The position numbers and the translations under genes were made by a program. Of a DNA stretch of 64,000 nucleotides, positions 11,528 to 23,867 are shown piece after piece. The first letter of the stretch is position 1; each line of letters opens with the position of its first letter. The stretch spans positions 6,448,001 through 6,512,000 of the forward strand of contig JBANDB010000003.1 in NCBI GenBank assembly GCA_037576215.1, written 5' to 3'. The notes under the pieces are model-generated. The model was not told the DNA's origin and searched no databases. It saw nothing but the letters and a program-made list of their open reading frames with translations. Source of the DNA: Armillaria gallica. Lineage: Eukaryota; Basidiomycota; Agaricomycetes; Agaricales; Physalacriaceae.

Positions 11528-12537
11528 TCAGCCACTACCTTCGCCGTCTTCACTTGCATCCTCCGAATCCCCTTCCGATTCGGTGCCATCTTGCTCGTCC
11601 TCCTCCCCAGAGACTTCCTCGTCGCTGTACGGCTCTTCACATCCAGCTGTCTGTCCCGCTTCTTTGACTCTTTGGTACCCAGCATCGTCTTTCCCGGAGA
11701 CATCCCTTCCTTCGTTCTCTAAGACGTTCCGTTGGATCCTCTGCGAGCGGACAGTCTTGTGGATTTCGTTGCTAATACTTGCATACATCTGCATGACGCG
11801 CATGAATGACGCGGTTCCTAAGCCATTTTCAGGGTCATTCGCGCCAGCCCTCACTTCGTCCTTGATGCTCTCAACCTAGGGGCAGCATGTGATGCTCTGT
11901 TCACTTTAAAGGAGGATCACGGACGTACCCAATCATGCATCCTCCTGCTCACTTCTTTATCCTCTCGAAAAAAATGGTTATACATTCCTTTCCAATCAAA
12001 GCTGATTTCGAACACCTTTGATTCTAGGTCAAAGTTGGAGTGAAATGCCGGCAGCATGGTGTCATTCGCACTGCGCCTGACTTGGACGATCACCCTCGGG
12101 CGTTCAAGTGAGGGTCCATTCTCGAACATCCGTTTCAATCGACGAGCGAACTCCTCGTGGAAGTCTTCATGGCATTGTTCGTCATTGTATATCGCGCGAG
12201 AGGGATCGGTAGGGTCGAGACGAGAAAATTTTGAATTCAGAAGCAAGAAAGACTTTGCCGTGGTCTTCAGAGTACCACTCGCCTACAGTAAAAATAGGAT
12301 AAGGTTATGTTGGTATGAAAAGCGATACGAAGACTAACCAGGATCGATGTGAATCCACGTCTTTTTCAAATGTTTAATGACAAAGAGGCGTTCGACTGCC
12401 TCTTTAAAATTACGCGAGACTTGACGGCAAGTTATCCACAAAAAGGTCAGATCTTTCACCCCATATTTGAGGATGATTTCGTAGAAAATATCAGGAGCAA
12501 TTTCCCGAGGTTTCCCAGCGGACGGATCGGAGGACAT
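11528..12537 (-). pseudogene. F-box-like protein, member C, one-base frameshift
   Basis: Three exons follow the family plan: 12537-12339, 12282-11929 and 11875-11528, with 56- and 53-bp introns. Exon 1 has IAPDIFYEIILKYG..FLWITCRQVSRNFKEAVERLF. Exon 2 has LDPTDPSRAIY, GPSLERPR, NDTMLPAF and SFDWKGMYNHFF. Exon 3 has RSQRIQRNVLENEGRDVSG and an acidic tail (EEDEQDGTESEGDSEDASED). The exon 1-exon 2 junction is out of frame by one base: an extra A in the AAAATTTT run near 12230 moves SEFK to the wrong frame before FSRLDPTD. Everything else is open, so this is either a very young pseudogene or a sequence error. Confidence 0.65.
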
Positions 12538-15500
12538 GGAAGCAAGCAAAGAGCAAAAGCTTAGAAATCCGAGCGGATCTTCTCAATATAGCAGGTCAAT
12601 TTGATAACGCTAATGCGCGTGCGCGAGCCTCCGCTTTGCCCCGATTGTTCCGAGTTGAAGGCTAACACGATGGATGGGAAGAGATACTAGCAACGGTATG
12701 GCGCTCCGTGCTACTTACAACGCGTCGTTTTATTCCTGTCTATCAGCATACCCCTACTGAAACTGCATGGTAAGCTCGTTAGTAACGGCAACAAGACAAA
12801 ATTGTCCACATCAATTTATATGGACGCAGGGGATAAAGTTTTCTTGGGAGAGGGAAGAATCTTGAGTGCCGTTGAACCGATGCTGTACAATTACCTGACG
12901 ACACAATGGACAAACCGTGACCTCAGAATTCGTTGATACCTTTCATCCGAGGCCCTCCTTATCTGAGTCTCGCCACCCTGTTTGTGGTATAAGTAGCTCA
13001 GACGTGAAGTTGAAGAAGGGGGGAAAGACTTACAGTCAACACGTCTTGTTATTTCTGGGATGCAAAAGGACGATGATGGAGATGTATCCACAGTTTGTCC
13101 ATTGCACGTTATCAAACACTCCAAATAGAGTTCTTGGAACAGGTACCTGAATGCTAAGATGGGGATAGATGAGGATAGATGTCGCAGTTCTGTGGCGAAA
13201 GAGGCCCCGCGTCCCAAGTACAGTTTGATCTAGGATCATTGAAGGCATGCCCGTTTCACAATCTCTCCTGACGCGGATTGAAGATATGTAATATCTGTAC
13301 CCGCAAAGATTGATCGAAAGATTGCTATAAAAAAAACGTTCGCAGGGACATTTGTTCTTATTGGGGGTTACTATCTTTCGGTCTTCGAAAATCAGAAGTT
13401 GTCAGATACAATGATGGCCAAGACACTTGCAATACTAGAAATGTATGCAATGCCCATGCTTATATTGCCTCTCCTTGGCGGAAAAATGGAGCTCGGGCTC
13501 CGAGTCGGCATTGGGGAGGGCGTACCCACTGCGTTTTGATACCCGTGAATCTATTCAACTTTTGTCAATCTAGTAAAAATACACACATCTACATTCTTGA
13601 ATGTACCTGCAAGAACATACATCAATCGTCACGCGACGAAGGGACAGAAGGTGCGTCTCTGACAGAAATTTGCCTAGCAGGAGGAGCTCCGCAGGGTCGC
13701 ATGCCTTCCGGTCCGGTAGCGACTGTGAGGTCCGTATGAAGATGGTATTTTCTAGCTCCGGTGGCATATTCCATGAACAAAAACATCCTGGAATATCTCG
13801 CTCAGGATGATACTTTGCTTTGGGATCTGGAGATTGATGAAGATGAAACTGTAAGGCGGTATTATAAGACATATTGAACATCGTCTTCATTGGTCGTCAA
13901 GATGGTGGGCATAATAAAAAGTAGGACGCACCAGGGCGCACCAACGTCAGATGGAAGCATATGGTCCATACATGGAGAAACCACTCGGATGGGTACCAAG
14001 TATTCGGGGATATTCACTGGAGCCGTCTGAGACGCTAGTTCTGGCTAGCTTGTCAAGGAACGAACTCCGGGTGAGGGGTGCGCGAGGGTGCGAGAGAATC
14101 CACAGAACGATATTGTTGGATCTGATAATCATATGTGGGTCAAGGTCATGCTGAAGGGAGGGGCCTTCCGTCGGGCTTCCTTGTACGGCAGCTGTACGCA
14201 CCAGAAAGAGGGACTTTACCGAAGGGGATGAGCAAACAAGCTCGTGCATGCAGTGCTACGAAGGAAAATGTGCCCCCTGAGACGACGCTCTTTCAAATGA
14301 AATTCAGACAAGATGGTAGCTGTGTTCGATAGGCGGAGCAGCGACCGAGACGTGCGCTTCTGCCGTTCATTTAGACAAAATCCCTTCGTCCCAGCGACGT
14401 CAACGACGAAAGAAGGAGCAGAAAAAATCATGTTCCGCAACAAGGGACTCACGATGTAATCACTGGACATCCAGTGGGTAATAACTGCCAGTGTTCCATT
14501 TTATTGACTCCGCCAGCATAGAGAGACGGATAAGCGCCCGTGGAGTCAGATTAGACTGCAGATGCGCAGTGTTGTACCAGGATCCGAGTCGGACAGATGC
14601 CCGAAAATACAGTCGATGATATCCCCTGGCAGCGACTGAGATCTTCGAATGATGCGTGTTGACTAGTAAATTTTCTTCCAAGTTTTTTTTTAAAAAAAAG
14701 AAAGAGCCCCAGATTCGATCCGCTTTTATGTCCTCTTCATTGCAGCAGGGTGGCAGAGAAGGCTCGATTATTAGCGGCGGTAGTTGCGCGGCAGCCTGTA
14801 TGTAGAACAATGTAGAAGACGAACAAGCGTCGGATCCGGGAAATGCCGACTTCGCTCTTTCCTGTACACCAACACCAACGCCACATATAATCTTTCAGGG
14901 ACTCTCTGGGTATTGAATTTTTTCTTTCTTGCATCATCAGAAATGTTGTCGCACATTTATCGTTCCCACTTACAGGTCGAAAACGCTCTGGAATTGTGAT
15001 TATCGGTGATTTTTTTAGTGAACCGCCGCTTCGGATGACTGAGAATTGCGTCCATCGTGATTACTTTGTAGCGAAGAGTTATTGACCTTGGTTCCACCAA
15101 TATCTAGCGAGTCTTCTGCAGAAGGAAGCTAACCGAATGAACGGCCCGGGCTGCATATCCGAAACCGAGTCTGATGACTTTACTGTGTGGAACTGAGCTC
15201 TCCTTGGTAACGGGAACGCACCGAGGACCGCCATGCGTTACCACGTAGTTGAAAAAAATGTTGGCATCTTATTATCATACGCTTGCCTTCCTTATCTTTG
15301 CACATGCTCACTAAAAGCAATACAGGTTTCCGTTGACACTAAAATACAGCCTGTACACCTTGTCCTAAAATACTGTTCAAGCAATTGTAATCTTTTTCGA
15401 TATCGTCTCGGGAGCCGCCTTCGGAAATAACACCGTCAACAGACGGTGTTCAAGGGAGGCTTTGATCTCTTCTTCCTGCGTATGAACTCAGAAACTCTAC

Positions 15501-15559
15501 ACGTCTTTGAGAGCTGACACAATTTGCTTACCTTAGTTCCCTGAGGGGCCTATCCTCGA
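12538..15559. other. About 3 kb without a recognisable gene
   Basis: Several minus-strand open frames between 13570 and 14810 look mildly coding (for example 13570-13890 with PPELENTIFIRTSQS and 14216-14470) and can be bordered by GT/AG dinucleotides. No family motif, consistent intron chain or repeat could be found, so a gene is not called. A decayed gene on the minus strand is possible. 12560-13400 and 14900-15500 show nothing. Confidence 0.3.
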
Positions 15560-15925
15560 GAACTTGCCACACTTGCGCTCACGGACAGCGCAGCCATTGT
15601 CCTCCTTTTCAGATATTTTACTCTCCTCGAGACAGTCAGACGGCTGCCGCGCATCTCGATCTGTACATCCTCCTGCTTGAAGCCAGGCAACTCGAAAGTC
15701 GCGGTCACGGCGTTTTTAGTGGAGATCCATTCTGTATCGAAGAAACAATCAAGCTAGAAGTTTACCTTGGCTTCAAGATGGAAGGTTCAGTACCTTGCAC
15801 GGCCTGTATTTGTTGGCCAGCAGGACGAGTGAATGCTTCGAAGAGACGGTCAAGATTGTAGAAGGGTTCATAATAGCAGACGGACGTCGTTGTTTGTGTG
15901 CTCGGCGAGATGGAGATGTGAGTAT
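15560..15925 (-). pseudogene. Small heat-shock protein HSP20, relic 1
   Basis: The minus strand reads YYEPFYNLDRLFEAFTRPAGQQ, typical of an HSP20 N-terminus, then a 36-bp GT-AG intron-like gap, MDLH, NAVTATFELPGFKQEDVQIEMRG, RLTVS and, after another shift, ESKISEKEDNG and VRERKCGKFSR. At least two frameshifts separate these blocks and no start codon is seen in frame. The C-terminal half is missing. Its promoter elements are still present upstream (15928-16027). Confidence 0.75.
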
Positions 15926-15927
15926 CT

Positions 15928-16027
15928 TTTATATCCTTGACCCTTGCTCGAATCTTCTGCTGCAGGTGACCAGTGCGGTCAGAGAAACTCGACGAAGGTT
16001 GTCAAACACAAGTCGAACATTCTGGAA
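15928..16027 (-). promoter_or_regulatory. Heat-shock element and TATA box of HSP20 relic 1
   Basis: A perfect three-unit heat-shock element GAAcaTTCtgGAA lies at 16015-16027. A TATAAA on the minus strand is at 15928-15933. The element, then TATA box, then coding start follows the same order as at the intact HSP20 gene at 25.6 kb, so the promoter outlived the gene. Confidence 0.65.
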
Positions 16028-16473
16028 TCCGAGGGTCAGTGACCCGGTCACTCCACCGATACCTATGAGCTCTTATTTCTGCGGCACAGAATGCCTATAC
16101 TATCCGCCAGTAAACGTCGGAAAACATGTCGATATTCATTCAATTTCGAGGAGAGCGGGATCATCTGATCTAAGCCTGACTCGTCGCCTGCTATCTAGAT
16201 CCTTCTCCAGGTTCTTGATGTGCCGCGAGCTGTCGAGAAATACAGAGTTCCATCCTGGCTAGCCACGTCACTATCCAAGCACGCAATCCGCATCTCATCG
16301 ACATCTGTCTTCTATGCTTATGGGCCTGATAACAATTGAGGCTGCTTCCTGATGGGGCACCTGAATCAAAGGCAGCGACCGACGGCAACTAAAGTCAACA
16401 GCCACGACGCTTGTCCGACGGTTCTGAAAACGCGTTTTTTCCGCCTGTATTCCTCTAACCCCTTCTCCTTTAG

Positions 16474-16669
16474 GATGGATCTTCAGGAAGACACCACCTT
16501 CAGTTTCCCCGCAATCAAAAATGATCTGTCCATTGACGTCCACAACGGCCGCTCGACTGTGTCACCTGAGAGTGATATCTCACATAATCGATGGCTACAT
16601 ATGTTATTCAGGAAGGCAGGTATGAAAAGTTCGCAAAGTCAAACGTTTCGTGTCGAGGCCTGTGCCTGA
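16474..16669 (+). pseudogene. HSP20, relic 2
   Basis: After a CTCCTTTAG splice acceptor, the plus strand reads MDLQED, FSFPAIKNDLSIDVHNGRS, TVSPESDIS. This matches the start of the alpha-crystallin domain of fungal HSP20 (MDLxED..FELPGLKKEDLQIDVHNGRLTVSGES). The frame then runs into unrelated residues and a stop. Upstream exon sequence is too decayed to follow. It lies head-to-head with relic 1. Confidence 0.6.
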
Positions 16670-17406
16670 ATGTTTTTCTCTTGCCTCCAGTTCGTAGTCG
16701 CCGTTTGTGCCTAGGACTGCGAGATTAACGCTTCCATACCAGGCAGAGTGCGAGTGCATAAAGCACGCATCATCCGGACGGAAGAAATTTGCCACAGTTT
16801 AGAGCCATTTTTTTTCGGATCCTGCCAGTACGAATATAAAGAACACGGGACTTGTAAATAGCGCTTGGCAAGAAGGAAAATCCCTCGGCATGTTGACTAC
16901 GGAGTCACTGACGTTCGCTGATTTCCATACTGTATGTGATTCGCTTACCTTGACTTTTTCCCAGACTGACGGTAGAATTCGTTTCACTTGTGCCGCACAA
17001 TCATCTTCATCTTCTACTTAATCAGATATCTCAAGTGCTAACCCCGCTATGCTTCCATCTAAACGGAGACACCGGCCCGATGATTGTCATCTAACCATCA
17101 CCACCAGTCGACCTTTTGCCGCTCTCCGAAGCATATTATCAGAACAATTCACGCGAGAGTTCTACTTCGAACGGCTAGGCTTTGTCTTGTGATGTCCAGC
17201 TATTCATACGTGCGCATCCCGCACCTACAGACAGACCTCTTGACCTCGTCCCGGGCCCCCAGCATCACGCGTACATCGAGCACGACTGAGGCTTCCAATA
17301 ATCCGAGCGAATTCGCACGAGAAGCTCTATTCGAGTGCTCGCCATAAAATGAATGCAGCTCAACTGTAAGCTGTAGCACGTCGCCCCTCTGACGTCCTAA
17401 ACCAGA

Positions 17407-19485
17407 ATGCTTCTTGTCAAGGTCGTCATTATCATATTTGTCCATTTCGCGAATACCTTAATGTCTTCTGCTTCTACTGGTGGTGACAGACTCGTTGTTG
17501 ACACAGGTTACGCGAAATATTTTGGTAATCTTTCCTATCCCGACACAGTTGCTTATCTTGGTATTCCGTATGCGGAGCCGCCCCTAGGCGACCGACGTTT
17601 CCGCGCGCCTTTGCCTTTGGATACGGGGCGCATCACGACAGCGGCATGCGGACAGGTGATCAATGCTACGTTTTATCCGGAGCCTTGCATTCAAGGCACT
17701 ACGGGTGGTACTTGTTCCTTCATTTCATTGCCTTGGCAGATCTGCACATTAACTTTTTCCTAGGCGGTGACGCCGGTGGCGCAGGGAGCGAGGATTGCCT
17801 AAAGGTTAACATCTATTCTCCGACCAGTGGCAGGAACTGTAAGTCAGCTGAGTGCGGAAATAAACCTCGGTCTGAGCGCATGACTTGCCTCCTATGCAGT
17901 GCCTGTCTTGGTATATATTCACGGTGGGGGGTACATCTATGGCAACCCTGCCAACTGGCCCTTCGACCATTGGGTGCATCAAAGCCCCAATGTCGTGATC
18001 GTCTCTGTCTATTACCGTCTCTCCTCGTTCGGTTTTCTGGCCCATCCAGACTTCGCCAGTTCTTCTGAGCATGGTGACCTGAACGTGGGATTTCTCGACC
18101 AGATCCAAGCACTCAGATGGGTGAAGCAACACATATCATCTTTCGGTGGAGACCCCGAGCGTGTAACCATCAACGGCCAGAGCGCTGGTGGATCGTCTGT
18201 AGAGCTACATCTCGTCGCTCATGAAGGAGAGCAGTTGTTTTCTGGTGCTATAGGCCAGAGTGTATACCGCGCCGCAGTTCCTTCTCCGGAGCAACAAAAG
18301 GTAAGTAGAAGTTAAGCAGTAGGACATATGTGTTGAACTGGCTTGCTATTTTCAGCCCTTGTTTGACTTCTATGCGGGAAAAACTGGATGTGGGATCGGC
18401 GACCTCGCCTCTCAGATGGGCTGTCTACGGAATGCCAGTATTGGTGATCTCGCTCGCGCTCAAGACTCTTCTTTGTATGCACAGACGGTTCGTATGTGCG
18501 TTCAACTAGCTGATTTCGTCGCAGCTCCGGTCCATATTACGCTTTCCATCCCGTCATCGATGGAAAAGTTTTGACCGAACATCCGACAACAGCCATAGTC
18601 TCAGGACGCTTTGCTCGCGTTCCCCTCATTGTTGGGTCATAATCCAGTCCTCTACAAATTTAAAGGGAATAAGCTCATGTTAAACCTAGGTCAACGTCGA
18701 ACGAAACGTCAGTTGCGAGTCTCGATATTGGCCAGACATTAGAGCATTTCTACCCTGGATTGGACGACGTGGACGTGGATGAGTACCTCGCGGTGATTAC
18801 CTCTTGGTGTCGTGGAATATGTTTTTCTTCTGATGCCAAGTCGGGTTGAGTGCAGGCCTACCCTTCCTCGGACTTCGATTCAGAACTTCAGAGACTGTTT
18901 GTGTTGGGTGGGGAGACGGTGTTCAGATGCGCAGTGCGTGAACAAATATTTTTCTGGAAGCTGTCATGCTAATGTTTTTCTGTCACCAGCGTCCCATTTT
19001 AGGAACAGCGTATTCTGGCGCTGGATTGAAAAGCTGGGCTTACCGCTACAACCAGCCAAATCCAACCAGTTCGGATCCGACTACCGTTGCACATGCCGCA
19101 GAGAATTGGATGATGTTCCTTGGTACCAACACTGGGTACGTACGACGTTCACATGATCACGATATTCAAACTCTTCCTTAAACGAACCCCAATCACAATT
19201 AGATTCAATGGGACAACGACCTTTTCTCCGATGACAGCCGAGGAAAAAGCTTTTGCGGAAGAACTGATTGCATATTGGTTATCCTTCGTGCGCGCCAAGA
19301 ATCCTAATACCTTCAAGCTTAAACGTTCCCCTATTTGGAATGGGTACGCCGCCGACAGCAAAGATCAAATTGTACTGCAACAGAACACTACTACGGCGAG
19401 TGGCAGCTTTGTCGAATTGGAAACACAGAAGGACGGAGATCGGTGCAGATTTGTGGCCAGCAAGGCGGAGAAAGAACAGAATTGA
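17407..19485 (+). CDS. Secreted type-B carboxylesterase/lipase
   Basis: Nine exons (17407-17707, 17764-17838, 17900-18300, 18356-18474, 18525-18635, 18690-18792, 18856-18933, 18990-19135, 19203-19485) encode 538 aa. The first ~25 residues form a signal peptide (LLVKVVIIIFVHFANTL), so the enzyme should be exported. The fold is the carboxylesterase/Candida rugosa lipase family: YLGIPYAEPP, SEDCLKVNIY, the oxyanion HGGGY (133-137), and the nucleophile in GQSAGG (Ser220). The acid is probably the Glu of STSNETS, and the His lies in VAHAAENW. It hydrolyses esters, but the substrate cannot be read. All junctions are GT-AG; the introns after exons 4 and 5 need weak donors (GTATGC, GTCATA). It appears intact. 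Confidence 0.88.
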
Positions 19486-19671
19486 TGCCCAGGTGAAAGT
19501 CCAAGCCAGTGGAGCACGTCCAAGTGCCGAAGAAGGAAGTTTGTACTAAATTTTGTAGGTCCGATAGTAAACAACGACATACATTTGCACGAAATGTTCG
19601 TGTCACGTCGCGTCGCCTTGGCCTTTGAAACTTCCCTGTCACTTACTCCGCGTCGTTCTCATTGCCCTATC

Positions 19672-21166
19672 ATGTCTCTTCCACTAGAACGCGAAAATGA
19701 AAGATTGCAACGGCTCCTAGCTCAGTCCAGACGCGTAATTGGATTTCTTCGCTTCGTTGACGCGTCTCAGGGCCTTTTCTTTCAGGAAACCGCGCAGCTA
19801 AGAGGCGCTCTTTGGGCCTTCGTGGATAATAACGGTAATCACAGCCGCGAGGAATACAGTGGTAACGAATCTGATGAGGACTACGATATAGCTGGCCAAG
19901 AAAGCGACGCGTCTGATGAAGAAGACGACGCCGAGGTTATTTTGCAAACAGAACTTGTCTGGGATGACGCGGACAGGGTATATCGCTGCCCTAAGTGTCA
20001 CTACGAGGTAATTGATGGCGTATGCCAAGGTCCCAACTGCGCCACATTCTTTGAGTGGACTGAGGTGAGCGGAAGAAATGTCGATGCCTACAACTTCTAA
20101 CGTGATTGTACAGGAGCACGACGAAGTGCTTGGAGAAGCTGCTCCGACCGATGAAAATTGTGCAATGTCCTTGGACCGTGCCCTTGTTCAGCGAGGAACG
20201 ACTCCTTTGAATTTCTTGCCGCCGGATCTTCCGGTGCCTGACACCTAAGCGGACTCCCCAATGGAATTTCAATCCCTTATGCGGCGCGGTGCCACAGTCG
20301 CTATGTGCCTCAGGTATAAGCTCAGGTTCACCAGGAAGCACGGTATCGTGGCCCGGGCGGATGAGGATCTATTCGACCTTGTTGGTAATCCGGCAATGGA
20401 AGAAACTGATCAATGGAAAATATACCTGGGCCGTCGAATTCAGCTTCGCTCCAACGATGAGGATGGGCGAGAATTCATCATCGACCTGCTCGAAGACGCG
20501 CTCATCTACCCTCTGCGGTCGGAGTTCTCCAACTGTTTTCCGGAGCGCTGGGAGACATTTGTTAAGGATCCATCAGTATACCCGGTTGTATGGATTACCA
20601 GACCCATGTCAAAAAGCGGCCCTGCCGGTGTAGACAACCATATGAACATTCAGATGACTCCGCAGGACTCCGCCGACGACGATGTCCCTGAATTCGAGGT
20701 GAATGGTCAACCCAATGCAGTCGGTTCTTATTGGGAACGCGACTTGATCAGGCAGGCGGAGGACGCCGCGTTAGACCCCACGTACGGCGGATGGAATAGG
20801 CCGCCCGTCGGATATGTCTGGGATGCCTATGAGTCTGAATCTGAGGAAGATGAGGACGCTCACGAAGATGATCCAACGACTCAAGAGGGATCCTGGGATC
20901 CAACCCAAGACGATGTAGCATTCCCTTCGGAGTATGAGGAGGACGATATGGAGGGCGCAGATGGAGATCTTGATGAAGCGGGTGCTGAAAACGACGCGGA
21001 GAATTCTGTGGGGGAATATGAAATGGATGGAAAAATGGATGAAGAAGGCGACGAGACGACAAGTGGCACCGTCGTTGTACGACAAGAAGATGACATTGCG
21101 GGGAGCGACTTTGATTCCGATGAAGAGCTAAGCGGGGACGAATTCGTTATGGGTAGAACGGTATGA
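19672..21166 (+). pseudogene. Conserved acidic Agaricomycete protein, interrupted by one TAA
   Basis: Exon 1 (19672-20064) starts with a short coiled-coil-like region (LERENERLQRLLAQ), an acidic stretch and a CxxC pair (YRCPKCHYEVIDGVCQGPNC). After a 49-bp intron, exon 2 starts at 20114. It runs to an in-frame TAA at 20246-20248, beyond which the same frame stays open for 306 more codons to 21166: MRRGATVAMC, DQWKIYLGRRIQL, FIIDLLEDALIYPLR, VVWITRP and a very acidic tail. Domain order resembles an uncharacterised Agaricomycete family (DUF8191-like, recalled, not checked). The single stop may be a recent mutation, a read error or read-through. A last small exon after GTATGA at 21162 is possible. 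Confidence 0.6.
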
Positions 21167-22117
21167 GAATTCCGGTCGGAGTGTCATATAATTTTAAAAT
21201 TTACCCGTATCTTTCTTCTGATTCTTCTGACGAGTATTTTGTTCCACAGAACGATGGGATTCTTGCGGGGGAGCAGTGCGGGGTAAGTGATGGTCTCTGA
21301 TGGCTCATGCTACTGTTTCCTCGTGAACAACGCCACCAACGATACCCCATGTTTTTTGGTTAATTAAGGCGCGCCAAGGGCGCGTTGGGGCTATACTAAT
21401 GGAATCGTGCTCTTCCGTCCTATTCCGTCGGAGCGACTTTTTCCTGCGTTTTGATCAGTTGCTCCTTTCATTGTTCGCCCTACTTCTGCGCATCTCGGGG
21501 AAATCATCGATTAGAGACGTTCTATACCACATGGGGTCAAGCAATCTTGTGGAGAATGAGTATACAGCGTGTACTCTCGGGACGCGCCTGGCACATGCCC
21601 CGAAGATGTAAATCCAAATGGAGGCTTATCAGACTATCGGCCACGGCATAAAAACCGTTTTGGCGTAACGACATTACGATTTCTTTTGACGCGTTGTTAC
21701 TAGGATCGATCAACCGATCGTGAGGAACTTCTAGCCAGATTGTCGATGGAGCGTCTTTACTTTGGCTGGGAATAGTCTTCGGGCGCTAATACCCGGCATA
21801 CTATACCTCTTACTGTGGTCCCATAAAATCACCCAAGGTACGATATGACATAGGACGATGACGCACTGACAGCAGCCAATCAGGGAAAAGGCAACTATAT
21901 CCAATCATGACGGGATGAAATTCGAGCCGCATCTGGACCGGAAAGAATAAACCAGAATAGCCACGCCATCGCGTAAGCAAGCGTAAGCGCGTTCACCAAC
22001 ATAATTGCGAATTCGAGGTCCAATCTGGAGGTCACCTGGACAATAAATAGACCGTTGACCAGCCCGCAACGTCACATCATTCTCAGTACCCCCGAGAGTG
22101 TATTGCCAGCGATACAG
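21167..22117. other. Intergenic, no gene seen
   Basis: No supported coding region. An open frame at 21399-21611 has no motif. The right end carries the alcohol dehydrogenase promoter. Confidence 0.4.
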
Positions 22118-22124
22118 TATAAAA
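22118..22124 (+). promoter_or_regulatory. TATA box of the alcohol dehydrogenase gene
   Basis: TATAAAA lies directly before an ATG at 22125. With transcription usually starting some 30 bp or more downstream, this ATG would be outside the mRNA, which favours the next in-frame ATG at 22251 after a CT-rich leader. Confidence 0.55.
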
Positions 22125-22250
22125 ATGAGCGTCTTCATTCGTAAGGGCTCCAGTTCACGCCTTCTTCGTCTCGCCAACCCCCAAATAATTCGTCCCCTAA
22201 CCGCTACTTCTCTCAACCGTCTCTCCCGCCCTTCCTTCTATCATACCGCC

Positions 22251-23867
22251 ATGCCTACCCACTTCACAATCCCCAAAACCCAAAGAGTTGCCATTATCGA
22301 GGAAACCGGAGGAAGTATCGTGATCAAGAATGACTGGCCCGTCAAGACTCAGGCGGAGCTTGCCCCCGGAGAATGTCTCGTCAAAATGGAAGCCACCGGT
22401 GCGTTCACAGGCGCCTAAAATGCTCTCATCACCGCTGATCCAGGTCTTGATCCGTAGGCTGCTGCCATACTGATCTCCACGCCGCGTTGGGTAGGAGCCA
22501 TTCAATATTTCTTCCGGTATCGATTTCTCACGTACTTGTCTCAGGTGACTGGCCCTTGAAAGCGAACATCCCGCTCATCGGTGGACACGAGGGTGCCGGT
22601 ATCGTTGTCGCCATTGGAGACAACACTGCCAACTCCCCGGTTGCACTCGGTGATCGCGTCGGTATCAAGTGGCTTGCCGACTCGTCGGTATCTTTTCATT
22701 TTTCATTATCTTGCCGGTCCTGATTATGTTCCCCCACAGTTGCCTGAACTGCGAGGACTGCCGTAATGGCCGTGAGCAGAGTAAGTAGTGATGCTTCTTC
22801 GTGTGGGGCATCAAGAAGCTTATTTTCGGTTCCTTTAGCTTGCTTGGATGCTAAACTGAGCGGTTTCAACGTCGACGGGACGTTCTCTGAATATGCTGTT
22901 TCATTTGTCAACCATGTCACCCCGATTCCTGACGGATTCCCCTCCGATGAGGCGGCCTCCATTCTTTGCGCTGTAAGGCCAACGCTCATCTGATATCACA
23001 TAGTATTCTAAACGACTGAATACAGGGTGTCACTGTCTACCGCGCTATTAAATACAGTCAGACTAACGCTGGCAACTGGATTGTTATACCAGGTGCCGGA
23101 GGAGGTCTGGGCCATCTTGGTACGTTGATTACCCTGTACCTTCGGTTCCTGTGCTTATCTGATTCCCCTAGCTATTCAATATGCCAAAGTTCGCGGACTC
23201 CGCGTTATTGCTATCGGTAAGTGCATGCATTCTTTATATAGATCCCTCTCACCCTTTTTATAGATAGCGGCGAGGAGAAGAAGGAGCTTTGCAAGAAACT
23301 CGGTGCTGATGTCTGGATCGACTTCAGGGAGAGCAAGGATATCGTTGCCGACGTCAAGGCCGCTACCGACGGACTTGGTGCACATTCAGCCGTAGTTACG
23401 GCTGCGTCGGTACGGAGTTTCTCCTCCGTCAAGACGTAATTTGGACTGACCTGGAACATCAGAGTTCCGGATATACTCAGGCCGTCGATTATCTTCGTAA
23501 CGGTGGTACTCTCATGGCTGTTGGTTTGCCCGGAGAGGCTAAGCTTGAGGCCTCTATTTTCTTCACCGTCTTCAAGGTAAATCTATTGGGTCTGGTTTTC
23601 AAGGACGTCTAATCAAGCCCTTCTCAGAGCATAAGTATTCTTGGGTCTTACGTCGGTAACCGTCAAGATGCCAGGGAGGCCATGGACATCGCTGCTCGTG
23701 GTGAAGTCAAGGTCCACTACGTTTGTAAAGAAATCGAGGAGCTCAAGGAGTGAGTCACAACATACGCACGTTCGTTCCTGTTTCACTGACCTTCGCTTAT
23801 CAGCGTGTACGAAGGCATGAAGGAGGGTAAAGTGGCTGGCCGTATCGTCTTCGATCTCACGAAGTAA
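22251..23867 (+). CDS. Zinc-dependent alcohol dehydrogenase (ADH1 type)
   Basis: Eleven exons (22251-22398, 22458-22490, 22545-22683, 22740-22780, 22839-22972, 23026-23119, 23172-23216, 23264-23409, 23463-23576, 23628-23749, 23804-23867) give 359 aa. It interconverts primary alcohols and aldehydes with NAD(H), probably in the cytosol. Zinc ligands are visible: Cys52 in TGCCHTDLH (the first Cys replaces the usual Val), His75 in GGHEGAG, and structural CLNCEDC plus Cys122. The dinucleotide loop is [15 protein letters not shown]. The C-terminus is GRIVFDLTK. The exon 3 donor is GTCGGT; the more obvious GTATCT two codons later would break the frame. An upstream in-frame ATG at 22125 would add a presequence-like 42 residues, but the TATA position argues against it. 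Confidence 0.9.

Noticed and set aside
12538..12549. Longer N-terminus for member C
   Set aside because: The extension would start with TTG; the first ATG is at 12537.
13570..14810. Minus-strand multi-exon gene
   Set aside because: Individual frames look somewhat coding, but no consistent splice chain or motif was found.
17806..18132. Minus-strand frames of 99-108 aa
   Set aside because: Antisense to the carboxylesterase exon with the oxyanion loop.
20748..21096. Minus-strand His/Pro- and Ser-rich frames
   Set aside because: Shadows of the acidic C-terminal half of the interrupted conserved gene.
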